Positions 9,062 to 20,461 of a stretch of DNA of 64,000 bases are shown here, one piece after another. The first letter of the stretch is position 1; every line of letters starts with the position of its first letter. The position numbers and the translations under genes are program-made. The notes under the pieces were generated by a model. That model made no database searches. It saw nothing but the letters and a program-made list of their open reading frames with translations, and was not told the origin of the DNA. Origin of the DNA: Cherax quadricarinatus (taxonomy: Eukaryota; Arthropoda; Malacostraca; Decapoda; Parastacidae); NCBI RefSeq assembly GCF_038502225.1, contig NW_027195520.1:62001-126000 (forward strand). The letters run 5' to 3'.

Positions 9062-11002
9062 CTAGCTCGGAAGGGAATCAAAGGACGCCTCCTGGCCTGG
9101 ATAGAGTCCTACCTTAGGGGCAGGCAGGCCTGTGTCTGCTTTCAGGGACACTACTCTTCCTTTAAATCCCTGGAAAACGGTACACCACAAGGAGGTGTGC
9201 TCAGTCCTACCCTGTTTAACATCCTTATGCAGGAACTTGTGAGCCTTCCCTTTCATAGTGGTACACAGCTCCTCGGCTATGCTGATGATCTTGCACTCGT
9301 AGTGAATGGGAAAGGCAATTTAGAACGACAGGCTCAGAGAGCTTTGGACCTAATTACGCAGTCTTGCAAGGAACTAGGCCTCAAGATCTCGGCCGAGAAA
9401 TCTCTTGCAATGATGTTCAAGGGACCAGATCCTGTGAATAGATTACGTATTCAGGATATAGAACTTGAGTGGACAGGCTCCTACCTGTACTTGGGAATCT
9501 ACATTGATAAAAAGCTGACCTTTCAGAAACAGGCCGAGTATGTCAGGTAACGTGCTCTACTCAGACTCAACGCCATGAAAGCCATGACGAGGCACCGTGC
9601 AGGGGCAAGCAAAGATGTACTTCGCTTGTACTATATACAAGCTATACGCTCGCTCATTGACTACGGTGCACCGGCTTTAGCTCATCTCTTCCCGCAGAGC
9701 AGGCAAAGAGTGGAGGTCGTACAAAATCAGGCGATAAGAACTATGCTTGGGGCCCCCATCTGGACCAACACAGTATGTCTCAGATCAGAGGCCCGGCTTC
9801 CTTCCTTGGCTGACAGAGTAAGATACATAAACGCCTGCAAAGTGGCCACGATTCTGCACAGGCAGCAAGGTACCCCACTAAGGAGACGGATATTGACAAC
9901 CATGTCACAAGATCCCACACTCTTCACAGACTACTCCTGGATTCGTTCGTTCTGTGCTGCTGGGCGGAAGCTGCTGCCTATACAACTACTCCTTGAGAAG
10001 AGTTGTGACCTTCCTGTTGCTGGGTACCATCCACCACCTCCCTGGCGCCCAGATCCAGCCGATGTTTGCATCATGCAGCTACCCATCTCTAAGCGTCTCT
10101 GCAGTCAAGACACTCTCAGCAATCATGCTGAGACAAGCATGGCACTGGCAGAGGGAGGCACATATGCAGTGTATTTCACAGATGGTTCTGTCGACCCTGA
10201 CAGGAAGAGAGCAGCAGCTGGACTGTACCACAATGGTCACACACAAGGCTGGCGACTCCCTGACCACTGCACGATCCTTCAAGCTGAGTTGGTGGCGATT
10301 CAGCAGGCATTGTCACATGCCCTACGACATCGACTCCGACCTGTCATACATGTTGATTCCACGTCTGCAATCAATGCCCTCTCCCATCCTCAACCACAGG
10401 ACAATGTTCACCTCATCACATCGATCCTGAGCATAATGACAGCCTTAGAAGTTCAGGGTAACAGATCGACATTGAACTGGATCCCCAGCCATGCTGGCAT
10501 CCGGGGAAATGAGGCGGCAGATGATGCAGCCAAGGCAGCAACAGACTATCCACATGTTGGGATTACTGTCCCAATCAGCCTACGACAGACCAAACTGGTG
10601 GCTGCCAGAGCCATGAAACTTATGGGGGAGGTCTTAGGTGATACCCAATCTCAACAGTGGTACCGAGCAGCGACTCAGGGAGAACCCACTCCATATGATA
10701 GAAGCTAGTCCAGAGCGCAGTGTACCGCCATCCATCGGCTTCGTTTGGGCTTTCCCACAGCCAAGATGATGGTAGACAAGGCTGAGGAGGAGATGTGCCA
10801 GTACTGTCAGCACGTTGTCCAGCGGCCCCTAACACACTATCTTCTGGAGTGCGAAGTTACTGAGACGCTCCGCAGGCAACTAGGAGTGATATTCCCTCCC
10901 GAAGAGGACCCAGAGATGACTGCGGCCACACTAGTGTACCATGGAGTCAACGAACTAGACAAGCTGTTACCTGTGATAACGACATATCCTCCTCCTCGCT
11001 AG
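9062..11002 (+). pseudogene. LINE ORF2 C-terminal two thirds: RT, RNase H, zinc finger
   Basis: One frame of about 646 codons with two in-frame stops, TAA 9548-9550 and TAG 10706-10708. The RT part has GTPQGGVLSPTLFN and the catalytic GYADDLALV. RNase H follows with FTDGSVD, an AEL block, HVDS and HAGIRGNEAADD, so all four acidic residues and the His are visible. The C-terminus has a Cys-His cluster starting CQYC and ending HYLLEC. RNase H after RT is typical of I, LOA and related clades; it would degrade the RNA template. Both stops could be single substitutions. Confidence 0.85.
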
Positions 11003-11200
11003 TGTCCACAGTTAGGAGTACATACGGTGTTGTCGCTTATGAGATGCACCAGTTGAACTGACCAGAAGAGTGCTTGAACAGCATATGTCCCATCATTGTA
11101 GAAACCTTTCTCCCTCGGGAGCCAGAGACGGGTCATCGCAAGATTGAGACCCGTGCCAGGAATTACGGTCTTGGCGAACATTATACATACATACTTCATC
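9062..11200 (+). mobile_element. 5'-truncated I/LOA-type LINE with RNase H
   Basis: Contains the second half of an ORF2, a short 3' UTR (11003-11190) and a terminal ATACATAC simple tail at about 11188-11200. It begins within the RT domain, so it is 5' truncated. The following base starts another PLE copy. Confidence 0.75.
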
Positions 11201-11447
11201 TCCATATTGTTTCATACTATGGAACAATGCTCTTCTCCAGACTGAGGGACTGACCACCTCAAAACTTTAAGGGTGATGGACTGATTACATCGTCTTCAAG
11301 TATCTACAGCTTCTATCAACTTTTCTGTACTCGACTGAAGAAGCCTACTGTGTAGGTGAAACGTTTCGAAATAAAGATACCTAACTGTTGCATATGTGTC
11401 TTACCTAACAACCTGTCGGTATTTTATACCATTTTAATGTTCAACAT
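11201..11447 (+). mobile_element. PLE terminal-repeat fragment, 429-bp family
   Basis: A plus-strand partial unit of the same family as the array, from the segment downstream of the TATA box to the CCTGTCGG and TATACCATTTTAATG end. It carries no ORF. Confidence 0.75.
11331..11369 (+). ncRNA. Hammerhead ribozyme motif
   Basis: TCGA, CTGAAGA, A, stem II GCCTAC/GTAGGT, GAAAC, GTT, TCGA. Stem I is four pairs UCGA/UCGA; the base pair closing stem II is a G-U wobble. Confidence 0.65.
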
Positions 11448-11690
11448 AGAACACTGCAGAAGGTCTACTCACAACTTGTCCAATACCCCTGCCAAGCTAC
11501 CCAAGACTCTATAACCCCACCCGGTAGATCATCAGATGCAGCATTCTCCACCTGACCTCAACATTCTGAACATGACTATAAATACTCTCGTACCTTCCAA
11601 CCCCAGGTAGATCCATATGTGACTTGAAAAAGCCCACTGTGTGGGTGAAACATTGTCAATAAAGGATCACATTATACTGCATTTGTGTTT
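11448..11690 (+). mobile_element. Second-family PLE terminal repeat
   Basis: Begins ACATAGAACACTGCAG and ends near CATTTGTGTTTATATC. It joins directly to an RT fragment in the same orientation, consistent with a decayed PLE with its terminal repeat ahead of the RT frame. Confidence 0.5.
11620..11658 (+). ncRNA. Hammerhead-like motif with U3/A8 core
   Basis: TGAC, TTGAAAA, A, stem II GCCCAC/GTGGGT, GAAAC, ATT, GTCA. Stem I TGAC/GTCA is a perfect four-pair match. The core has U at position 3 and A at position 8 in place of C and G. Stem III has a C-A mismatch. Confidence 0.4.
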
Positions 11691-11699
11691 ATATCTCTC

Positions 11700-12012
11700 C
11701 ATCCGTAACAAGAAACTAAGGAGTTTGGATGTGACTTCCCTCTTCACAAAAGTACCTACCAAAAAAGCCATCGAGGTTCTACGACGTAAAGTCAATCAGG
11801 ACCTTAATCTTCCTCTACCTCCCGGAGATTTTGTTGACTTAATTGAACTCTGTGTTAATTTCAACTGTTTTTCTTTCAAACACGATCTCTAAACAAACCT
11901 ACGGCATGGGAATGGGGTCCTCCATAAGTGCCGTCCTAGCCAACTTATACATGGAACACCTAGAGTCCGAACACTTCGCCAACATCATCCCTTCAAGCGT
12001 CACTTGGTTACG
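11700..12012 (+). pseudogene. Penelope-like reverse transcriptase fragment
   Basis: The first frame reads SLDVTSLFTKVP, the PLE form of RT motif A. After a frameshift near 11885 comes GMGMGSSISAVLANLYMEHL, the PLE motif B. The fragment stops at TWLRYV, just at the catalytic YVDD box, where a minus-strand Tx1-like LINE begins at about 12013. RT in PLEs copies element RNA from a nicked target. Confidence 0.75.
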
Positions 12013-12694
12013 TTACGTGCACGTCGTCCACCATTGTGGGCTTCTGATGGCCCAGCTCATCCTCCTCCATCGTATCTTTGGATGCAGTGTCTGTCAGGTC
12101 CGACCGTTGTTTCCCTCGTCGGTGCGCACAAGACGCCGCCATATGACCCGTTGCACCACACAGGCGGCACGTCCGAACCTGGCCCGGGTAGGTTACGTAG
12201 ACCTGCGTCTGAAAATCTTCCAACATGACAAACGAGGGAATTGGATGTCTCAATGTTATTTTCATAGAAAAGGAACCTGCGAGCATACCAGCATAAAAAC
12301 CCTGGGACCAACGCCCAATTTGGACAGCTTGTACGGTGCCATAGCGCCCAAAAGTCCGACGGATGTCCACCTCGTCTGCCTCGAAGGGGATATTACGTAG
12401 ACGAACCCACGTATAACTTGTCGATACATCACGCAGGCGCACCTCCAGACTAGCGTTGATAACAATCCGTTTTTCTTGAAAGGCATCCACAACACTCACA
12501 TACGCAGCAGACGACACAAATTTCACAAAAATTCTCGCGTTGCCGTTCAGAGAAATCCCATATAAATCCTCACGTGGGATTCCATACGTATCTCTTATCA
12601 CAAGAGGCAGAATGACGTCAGCGGTGTCCTGGTATATTGCACCTTTCAACAATTCCACACAGACAGTGTTGACTCTTTTTCTGCGTTCCGCCAT
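12008..12694 (-). CDS. Tx1-like LINE ORF1, zinc-knuckle RNA-binding protein, C-terminally truncated
   Basis: The best start is ATG 12694-12692 in a favourable context (CAAGATGG) giving 228 codons; the frame is open for a further 17 codons upstream. The middle resembles an RNA-recognition fold (VRLRNIPFEADEVDIRR, FGRYGTVQAVQIG) and is followed by one CX2CX4HX4C knuckle, CRLCGATGHMAASC. This arrangement is shared with Tx1-type ORF1 proteins and the ZCCHC3-like family. The last few codons and the stop come from the neighbouring PLE sequence. It would bind and chaperone LINE RNA. Confidence 0.75.
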   Translation of the reverse strand: MAERRKRVNTVCVELLKGAIYQDTADVILPLVIRDTYGIPREDLYGISLNGNARIFVKFVSSAAYVSVVDAFQEKRIVINASLEVRLRDVSTSYTWVRLRNIPFEADEVDIRRTFGRYGTVQAVQIGRWSQGFYAGMLAGSFSMKITLRHPIPSFVMLEDFQTQVYVTYPGQVRTCRLCGATGHMAASCAHRRGKQRSDLTDTASKDTMEEDELGHQKPTMVDDVHVT

Positions 12695-12800
12695 CTTGAG
12701 AAAACAAAACTTCTCAATACAGACACCAGAGGGCACCAGCCGCACGCTCTGCGTCCGCCCTCACCATCAGCTGGGTGAGAACTGTCTTGCTCCTATCTTT
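12013..12800 (-). mobile_element. Tx1-like LINE 5' part (ORF1 only)
   Basis: Minus-strand segment with a likely 5' UTR (about 12695-12800) and ORF1. It is cut at 12013 by the PLE RT junction, so all of ORF2 is missing. Whether the LINE entered the PLE or the reverse cannot be decided because the other PLE flank is not visible. Confidence 0.6.
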
Positions 12801-12907
12801 TGAGCTTTTCCCTCACACTTCCCAATACCTAGACTTATAGTCAAGGAGTATAAGAAGAATAGGAGAGGAAAAAGTTCTAAACTTGGAAAGTTGTGTAATG
12901 TACCAAA

Positions 12908-13546
12908 TCATCTACTGTCACGACTTAACCAGTCAGACAAATAATTGAATGAACCATTGATATACACAATATGATACTTAAAAGCTTGGAGTGCCAATGT
13001 CCACCTAAGGAGGCGACTGTTGGTTCCCTTAAAAGTTTCTAGGTATATCAAAGGTTTGTGATCCGTCTCTAAAATGAATTCTTTACCCAGTAAATAAAAT
13101 TTAAGTTTGGAGATACCCCACACAAGGGCCAAACATTCCTTTTCTATGGTGGAGTATCTCGTTTCTGCAGGAAGAAGTTTCCAGCTTAGGAAGAATACAG
13201 GGAAGGGTGTACCATCATGGAACTGTAGTAACACTGCACCTAAGCCGGTATTGGAGGCATCAGTCCTTAAACAAAATGGTTTATTAATATCTGGAATCTT
13301 AAGCATAGGGTCTTTCAAGAAGATATTTTTAATCTCATTAAACTTTTCTCGAGCTACGTCGGAAAGTTCAATAGGTTCCTTCACAGACTTTTTAAGAAAG
13401 TCTGATAAGATACCTGTAAGATCAGTAAGGTTGGGGATAAACCGTACATAAAAAATTACAGAAGCAAGAAAGCTACGCATGAGCTTCTTGGTTTTGGTGA
13501 ATTTGAACTCTAATAAAGCTTTGATCTTACTGGGAAGAGGCTGCAA
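12908..13546 (-). pseudogene. Gmr1-like Gypsy: RT connection and RNase H
   Basis: The frame starts in the RT thumb (IKALLEF, MRSFLASVIFYVRFIPN) and continues into a Gypsy RNase H with LRTDASNTGLGAVLLQ, IEKECLALVWG, ETDHKPLIYL and a C-terminal YLSDWLSR. The catalytic TDAS, the E of KECLA and the TDHKPL Asp are all present. It ends at a stop directly after SRDSR. It removes the RNA template during reverse transcription. Confidence 0.85.
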
Positions 13547-13582
13547 AGAGTTATTAGAAAGAATCAGTCAAAGATATCTAAT

Positions 13583-14414
13583 TTAGTTATACCCAAGGAA
13601 GCATTTCTTCGGCTTGGCAGTGAGGCCATGTGAGCGTAACCTATGTAAAACTGATGTTAATGTTTGGATATGCTTGCCCCACGTGGATGTCATTACGTAA
13701 ATGTTATCAAAATAATCTGAAACATTTGGCTTATTACCCAAGACCTTTATCATCAGTCTCACGTAGGTAGCACAGGCAGTTACCAAACCGAAGGGCATAG
13801 TTCTATATTGCATCAGTCCTTTGTGTGTAGGAAAAGCGGTGTACTGCTTAGAAGAAGGATCTAGTATTACTTGATGATATGCCTGCGCAATATCAATCTC
13901 TGAAAAGAAGGAAGCATCATAAAATTTGTGTAGATCGCTATCTATTAAGGGCATAGGCTCAGCATCCCACCGAGTTATAGCATTAAGGCCTCTGAAGTCA
14001 ATAGCAAGTCTATATGAATTATCCTCCTTCTTAACCATGACTACTGGTGAGCAATATGCAGATACTGAAGGTTCAATGATCTTTAGTTTTAATAATTTGT
14101 CTACCTCTCCGTGAAATGCATCCCTAAGGTGAACTGGAACTGGGTATAATTTCTGATTGATAGGGATGTCCATGACTAAGTCAGTTTTATGGACTACCGT
14201 GGAGGTGACACCTTGAATATCAGAAAAAAACATCTGAGAAGTTACTCACACATTGTAGTAGTTCATGTTTCCTATGGTCATCCAAAGACTCATTGATATT
14301 AATGTTTGTTGCATGCGAGTGGTCTAGAGTCACCAAGTCATGTAGTTCTCTGTCATAGTCTACGGTAGAGGTGTCAATTACGCACACCTTACACTCATCA
14401 ATTGTCTTATTCAA
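13583..14414 (-). pseudogene. Gmr1-like Gypsy: reverse transcriptase
   Basis: Two overlapping frames with a frameshift near 14225. Motifs in order are VHKTDLV, VDKLLKLKIIEPS, SPVVMVKKEDNSYRLAIDFR, SEIDIAQAYHQV, TAFPTHKGL and MPFGLVTA. The catalytic box reads YFDNIYV where YxDD is expected, so the second catalytic Asp is Asn. Copy 2 has the same Asn codon. The PxSPY-type stretch is SAYCSPVV. This is unmistakably a Ty3/Gypsy-type RT. Confidence 0.85.
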
Positions 14415-14529
14415 GTTTGTGTGGAAAAACTAAGTCAAAGTCATTCAAACAGTTAACTGATTTTCTTCGGTAATATTTCTTAAGAATGTTGATATGATAA
14501 AGTTTAGGTTTCCCCTTGATTTCTATGAG

Positions 14530-15406
14530 GTAATCAACCTACCCACAAATTTTAATACCTTATATGGACCTTTCCATGCGTGCTAATAATTTATTTGACT
14601 TAATTGGCAAAAGTACCAGAACTTCATCCCCTACTTTAAAACTTCTCTGACTTTTGTACTGGTCCAATGATACGCATAAGTTTTTTGAAACTATGTCAGA
14701 GGTCTCCTCAAGTTTGGATCTAAGGTCAAGGAGAAACTGATAAGAAGACTGAACCTCAGCATTTACCTCCTCATTAGTCCATAAATCATGAAGGATGGAC
14801 AATGGACCTCTGGCCTGTCTTCCACAGAGAAGTTCAAAAGGTGAAAACCCCAAAGAGGCACTGGGAACTTCCCTTATGGCAAACAAAGCACAGGGAAGGT
14901 AACGATGCCACTCCTTAGGTTTAAGGGAGCAAAGTTTCCTTAAAATGGACTTGAGAATTGAATGCTGGCGCTCAATCTCCCATTACAGGTGGGATGATAT
15001 GGTGCTGTGAAGAAAGGCTTCACTCCCAGAAGTTTGTAGAGATGTTGCATTAATTCAGATGCGAATTGTGTTCCACGATCTGAGAAAATCTCTCTAGGGA
15101 TGCTAACTTTGGAGAAGATGGACAAAAGAGCTTCAGCCACCTCTGTAGTATTTATGGTCTTTAAGGGTCCGGCTTCAGGGAAACTCGAAGCATAATCAAC
15201 TAATGTTAAAATATATCTATGTCCCCAGATGAAAGTGGTGATAAAGGACCAACGATGTCAACAGGTACTCTTTCAAACAGTACCGTAAAGATTGGCATTT
15301 TGACCATAGGTACTCGCCTGGTACCTCGGGAGGATGACAGTTGGCAAACTTTACACGATCTACAATATGTAGTGATATCTGAGGACATTCTGGGCCAAAA
15401 ATAGAT
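14530..15406 (-). pseudogene. Gmr1-like Gypsy: integrase core and C-terminal domain
   Basis: After an in-frame stop at 15407 the frame resumes with YCRSCKVCQ (the two Cys of the HHCC zinc domain), VPVDIVGPL (first catalytic Asp), then in another frame IFSDRGTQF (second Asp) and YHPTCNGR. The final catalytic Glu is lost in the damaged NGR stretch. A third frame has FSPFELLCGR and FKVGDEVLVLLP, the C-terminal domain. Three frames are used, so at least two frameshifts have accumulated. Integrase inserts the element cDNA. Confidence 0.8.
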
Positions 15407-16910
15407 TTACCTAATTTTATTCAAAGTTTTACGATGCGAGAAATGTCCGGCCACTGGCAGGTCATGAGCCATTTTAAGAACGGTCTCCCTGCATTGACTT
15501 GGAACAACTAAGATGGAATAGTCTATCTCGTCTGAGTATAATTTGAATACAGATTTATACAAGATACCTCTTATATATTCAAATTTATATGAAAAGTTTT
15601 TCCTTTGCATAACTTGATTTTCGTTAGCTGCATTATGGCAATTCTGAAGAGAATGGCAATTTCGTTGTAAATTGACAAAGGAGTCCTTAGATATATATAA
15701 AGGCTTAAAGTCAGGGAAAATCAAAGGATGGAGAGTAGGAAAAGCCTGGGCTTTGGTCTGAGCCCTAGTCAAGACATTTATAGTATCTGAGGCGATATCC
15801 TCACATTCATCTAAGAAGTGAACCGGTGATTCTACTACCTCACTTTCGAGAGTAGTATCACTGGTTTCTAACCCCACATGAATATCACGAGACATTGCCT
15901 CCTCTGAATTGTCAAGGGGCTTTTCTGACTTTACAGGAAGAGGAGCTGAAAAACTGATGTCCATCTTTGGTGATGGAAGGTCAACCTCAGAAGGAAGAAT
16001 GGCACCTTTTACATTACCTATTAGTACGGAGCAAGAGGTGATGGGAGCTAGTACGGCTTCTGACCAACCTGTGAACCATTGAGACCTATTGTAACAACGG
16101 ATGGTAGGAAAATTGTCTGTACGGCCCAAGTAGTCTGAAAGGATAGCAAAGCAATCAGTTTCTTTATGGTTAGGGAACAGCTTATCAGAAATGACTATAC
16201 ACGTGCATCCAGTGTCTCGTAAAATAGTAGATACATTAAGTAAATGAATTGTTCCCGAACAGAAGGGTGCCTGGTCATTACAGTCTTTAAAACACCTACC
16301 AATTTTTTGCACCTTCTTAGGACAATCGGGACGTTTATGTCCCTTAACACCACATAAATGACAAATCGGAATAAAAGGCGTCAGTTTACTTTGCACTAGA
16401 GGCTTTGATTTCTTAAGATCTGGTGAACCCTTGCCCTTAGGGTTCGATCCCTTTAGGTCTATATAAGAATTGTGAGCCTCAGCATACAAGTCAGCGGCCT
16501 CGGCAACTTCCTCAGCTTTAATCAGGTTGCGTTCTCTAATGAATGTTCGTATCTGGTGGGGAAGAGCTGTCAGGAACTGGTCAGCAACCATGAAGTCTCT
16601 AAGAGATTCATAACTGTGATCAATTCCTGAACTCTCTATCCAAAAGTCGAACAAACGAAATAGTGTTACCTGTAACTGCTGAAAGTTTTGGCCAGGCTGT
16701 AAGGTGGCATACCTGAAATCTTTCCAACAAGAATTTGTGTTTTTTTGGTATGCTTTAAGGATTGCCTTCTTAAGTAGGTTATAATTACATGTGATATCTT
16801 GCAACAAAGTTACATAGATATTCAAAGCTGTACCGGAAAAAAACGTACCTAGCCTGGTAGCCCACGTGTCAGCTGGCCATTCACAGAGGGTAGCGGTATT
16901 TTTAAACCTA
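15407..16910 (-). pseudogene. Gmr1-like Gypsy: capsid (SCAN-like), zinc knuckle, protease, start of integrase
   Basis: A long frame of about 500 codons, open from about 16910. It begins with capsid sequence (EWPADTWATRLG), then a SCAN-like helical region around ESLRDFMVADQFLTALP and IRERN, then one CX2CX4HX4C knuckle, CHLCGVKGHKRPDC. The protease active site reads LRDTGCT followed by CIVIS. After a variable linker, HDLPVAGHFSHRKT supplies the two His of the integrase zinc domain, so protease runs straight into integrase without RT. Published work derives the vertebrate SCAN domain from Gmr1-like capsids, which fits. Confidence 0.82.
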
Positions 16911-17500
16911 ATAATGTGGAGTTATGTCTTCACCCTCTGTGAAGGGAGGTAAATTAGGTGTTGGAATATGTGCACTAGCTGCATGATATTCCATTACTCC
17001 TTCCTCTAATTGTTGTTGTGAAAAAGTTAACTTTTATTCTATAATTCAAGGCGAGATTTTGCTACCTCACGATTTTTTTCCCTTTCTTTTAATTCAAGTT
17101 CACTAACTTTTTCCTCAAGTTCTCTATCTTTAGCTATTTCCTCAAGTTCTCTTAATTTAACTTGTTCCTCACGTACTTTGGCTCTCTCCTCACGATTAAG
17201 TCTATCACGCTCCTTTTTATCTTCTCTCTCTCTTTCTAGCTGTCTATCTTGGTTTTCACTTTTAATTCGATCTCTCTTCCTTTTCTCTTATCTCTCTCTC
17301 CTTTTTCTCCTCTCTTTCTGTTTCTAACTGTCTTATTTGGTTCTCTCTTTCTATTCTATCTCTCTCCTTTTTCTTCTCTCTTTCTCTATCTGTCTTTCTT
17401 CTCTCTCAAATCTTTCTCTTTCGATTCTCTCCTGGATCTTAGCACAAATGAAAGCTTCTAAATTTTTCCACGTTATTTCTAACTTACTTCCAGCGTTCAT
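16911..17500 (-). pseudogene. Gmr1-like Gypsy: gag N-terminal coiled coil
   Basis: A probable start ATG at 17500-17498 begins MNAGSKLEITWKNLEAF and leads into a long Glu/Arg/Lys-rich region (ERIERERFEREER) down to about 17030, predicted as a coiled coil from its charge pattern. Small frameshifts split it, for instance near 17290 and 16915. A short LPPFTEGEDI segment links it to the capsid. The repetitive GAG/AGA codons make this stretch prone to slippage. Confidence 0.65.
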
Positions 17501-17549
17501 CCAAAACTGGTATTACTCCATACTTGCAAGAATAACTTAAAGTACCAGG

Positions 17550-20065
17550 GGGAAATGAAATGGATGTATCAAAGAAAATGGAGGGTTCAGCGCACGACAG
17601 TAGGGGACAACAGGCACGAACTGTCGGAACCTCCCAAGGGGGAAGGGAAAAGGGAAACGCTACATGAACATACGTGGGATGAAACTGGCGAGAAGACCAG
17701 AGTGAATGAAGACGAAGGAACACGAAGGTTATGAGAGCAGACAAAGTAATGAGGGTAATGAGCATCACGACGATCTGTTAAAGAAAGAACATTCGCCTCA
17801 ACATAGAGACTTTCAATATGGGATGAACGAATGGCACCAAGGCATAACTGTAGACCCTGACGATGAAGGGGATCTAATTTAGAAAGAGTTGCAGGAAAAG
17901 CTGCGGAATAGACTTGGTCGCCATAATCCAGTTCTGATAAGACTAGGGTGGAATACAAACGGAGGAGAGTCCAACGATCTTCTCACCATAAACGATGCTC
18001 AAGAATTTTAAGGAGGTTCAGCTGACCATGGCAAGCTGCCTTCAAGAGGAAATGTGAGGTTCCCATGTCAACCGGCGATCGAATATAAGGTCAAGAAACT
18101 TGACTGTATCACATTATGGGATATGTGAGCCTTGCAGATACAATGGAATATCTGGCACAAGAGGATGTCTAGTGAAGGTAATGAAATGGGTTTTTGCAAT
18201 AGAAAATTTAAATCCATGAGCAGTGGTTCAATGGGAAACACAGTCAATCACATCCTGAAGGGAGGCCACTACTAGGCTATAGTCAGCGCATGCATAACCT
18301 TTTGCAAAGTCATCCACATAAAACGACGACCAAATATTCGATGAAAGAATGAAAGGCAGAACATTTATAGCCAAGAAAAAACGGGTAGTGCTAAGGACAC
18401 AATCTTGTGAGACTCACTCGGTCTGAACAAAGTCTGAAGAAAATGAGGCCCCAACATGGACACAAAAATGTCTTTCAGATCAGATAGCAGAAAGGAAGGT
18501 CGGTAGATTACCATGGACGCCTAAGGACTGGCATTGGGGTAAGATGTCATATGCCTTCTCGAGATCAAAAAAGACTGTCAGGTTGGAATGTTTATTAGCA
18601 AAGGAATTATGCACATATGTATCTAAGTGGAGCAAGGGGTTCAAAATAAAGTAGCCATTGCGAAAGCCATATTGGCGAGGAGGAAAGGCTATCGTGAGTC
18701 TCTAAATACCGTATCAGACGTCTATTCGCCGATCATCCATCACCCTGCAAACTACACTGGACACAGCAGGAGGACGATAGTGAGAGGTATCAAGCCTGAA
18801 GTGCCTGTCTTGCAAAACGGTAGTGCAATAACAAATTTCCATTGCTGAGGGAGAACCCCTCTCACCCAGATAAGACTGAAAAATGCACAAGGACTGTAAG
18901 TGCTGTAGAATACAGATGCTGTAGCATACTAATATGAATATCATTAAGCCCAGCTGCCGATGACCGGCAAGTAGAAAGCATGGACTCTAGCTCTAAGAGA
19001 GTAAAAGGTATGTTATACGGCTCCATCCCATTAGAAGAGAAATCCAATGGCAATTGCTACCGGGCAGGCGTAGAAGCGAGAAACGAGGAAAAGAAGTGAA
19101 GCCCTTATGAGACACAGGCAAGACAGTTCCTGATTTCCATGGCAACTTCATGAGGTTCAGCATCACTAACACTGGCAACCCGCAAAACGGGAGCTAAGTC
19201 TGGCGTGTACTTGCCTTACAGCTTCTATACCTTCTTCCAAACTGCATACATAGGGAAAGTTGAGGTAATGGTAGAAATCCTATCTTGCAAAGAATTGTGT
19301 TTTACATTGTGTATACGCGGTAGAGACTGCCCTTCCCCGCTTAAAATCCAAAATGTGATCTGCTGTCCGATTATATCGATAATGACTCCACGCAGAACGT
19401 TTCAAACACACTGCACAGGCACGTGCAGGAGACCAACAAGGCACGCATGTTTGAGAATGCCTACCTAAGGTTTGAGGAATAGAACGTGATCCTTCAGTCA
19501 AAACTAAGCTCGAAAACTAGTGCACCAGCTCATCAATAGAGGATGAAGAAGGACCCTGCAAAAAGAGGTAAGATGAGAGTATAAGTCCCAATTCACTGGT
19601 CCAGATTGCCAGCAGGAGTTATGAGGAGGTCGGGAATACATAGTAGAAGTAAGAATAATGGGAAAGTGACTACTGTCATACAAATCTGGGAAAACAAACT
19701 AAGCGTAATCAAGTGCAACTGACGAGGAGCAGATAGAAAGATCACTGGTGGGAGTGCCAGTGTTTTAAACTTGAAAAGGATGAGAAGTGAGAAGAGTCTC
19801 CAACTGATCACCACGAGAGTCACAGTGGAACCCTCCACAAAGATGATGATGAGTGTTGAAAGCACCTAACAAGATGGGCGGCGGCAGAGAAGAGATTAAG
19901 AACGCAACATCCGAGATACAGAATGCATGGGAAGGGTAAAGATATAGAGAGTAAACTGTATACCACCTGTGCAAATAAATACGGGCTGCATTATAATGCA
20001 GCAGAGAATGATCAAAGACCTGTTGAAACGGTATACCAACTCATACAAGAAGCAAACTAGGAATC
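17550..20065 (-). pseudogene. I-superfamily LINE ORF2, endonuclease and RT remnants
   Basis: From high to low coordinates: endonuclease pieces RWYTVYSL, SLPPPILLGAFNTHHH (motif GDFN decayed to GAFN) and DSRGDQLETLL at 19974-19760; an RT-proximal linker with LELESMLSTCRSSAAGLNDIH at about 19000; and an RT thumb stretch LVLSELDYGDQVYSAA and SHIESLYVEANVLSLTDRR at 17958-17760. The sequence between is in several frames and the RT active site is not legible. It is non-functional. Confidence 0.65.
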
Positions 20066-20461
20066 CCTCCAGGAAAATCCTAGAGGGATTGGCACCAAAC
20101 TTACACAAGAAAATCACTCCATATGAAAGCAAAAGATTAGGCAGGAGATGCAACATTCCCCCAATGAAAAGCAGGTTCGCCAGGAGTACACTAAGAGACA
20201 ACAATAAGTGTCAGGGGCCAAAGACTGTTCAACTGCCTCTCAGCATACATAAGGGGATTACCAACAAAACCCTTGGCTGTCTTCAAGAAGACACTGAACA
20301 GGCACCTAAAGTCCAACCGAGCTGTGGTTCGTACATCAGTTTGCGTGCAGCCAGCATTAATAGCCTGGTTGATCAGATGCTGATCCACCACGAGGCTTGG
20401 TCTAAGACCGAGCCGCGAGGGTGCTGACCCCCAAAAACCGTATCGAGGTATACTCCAGGCA
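20066..20461 (+). mobile_element. 3' fragment of a CR1/L2-group LINE (family B)
   Basis: The translation contains RKILEG, ESKRLGRRCNIPPMKSR and CGSYISLRAAS, which match the C-terminus of the longer minus-strand copy at 47105-48583. It ends with the family 3' UTR (GCTGACCCCCAAAAACCG). It interrupts the older I-group LINE. Confidence 0.75.

Larger units (their letters stand above)
12801..17540 (-). mobile_element. Gypsy/Ty3 retrotransposon with Gmr1-like gene order, decayed, copy 1
   Basis: On the minus strand the order is gag coiled coil, SCAN-like capsid part, zinc knuckle, aspartic protease, integrase, reverse transcriptase, RNase H. Integrase ahead of RT is the Copia order but the RT and RNase H are Gypsy-type, which is the hallmark of Gmr1-like elements. 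No LTRs are visible: a LINE abuts the 5' side near 17545 and the Tx1 5' UTR abuts the 3' side. A second copy at 58450-60770 has the same order. Confidence 0.8.

Noticed and set aside
9062..9256. Minus-strand frame opposite the LINE RT
   Set aside because: Shadow of the RT coding strand, which carries GTPQGG and YADD motifs.
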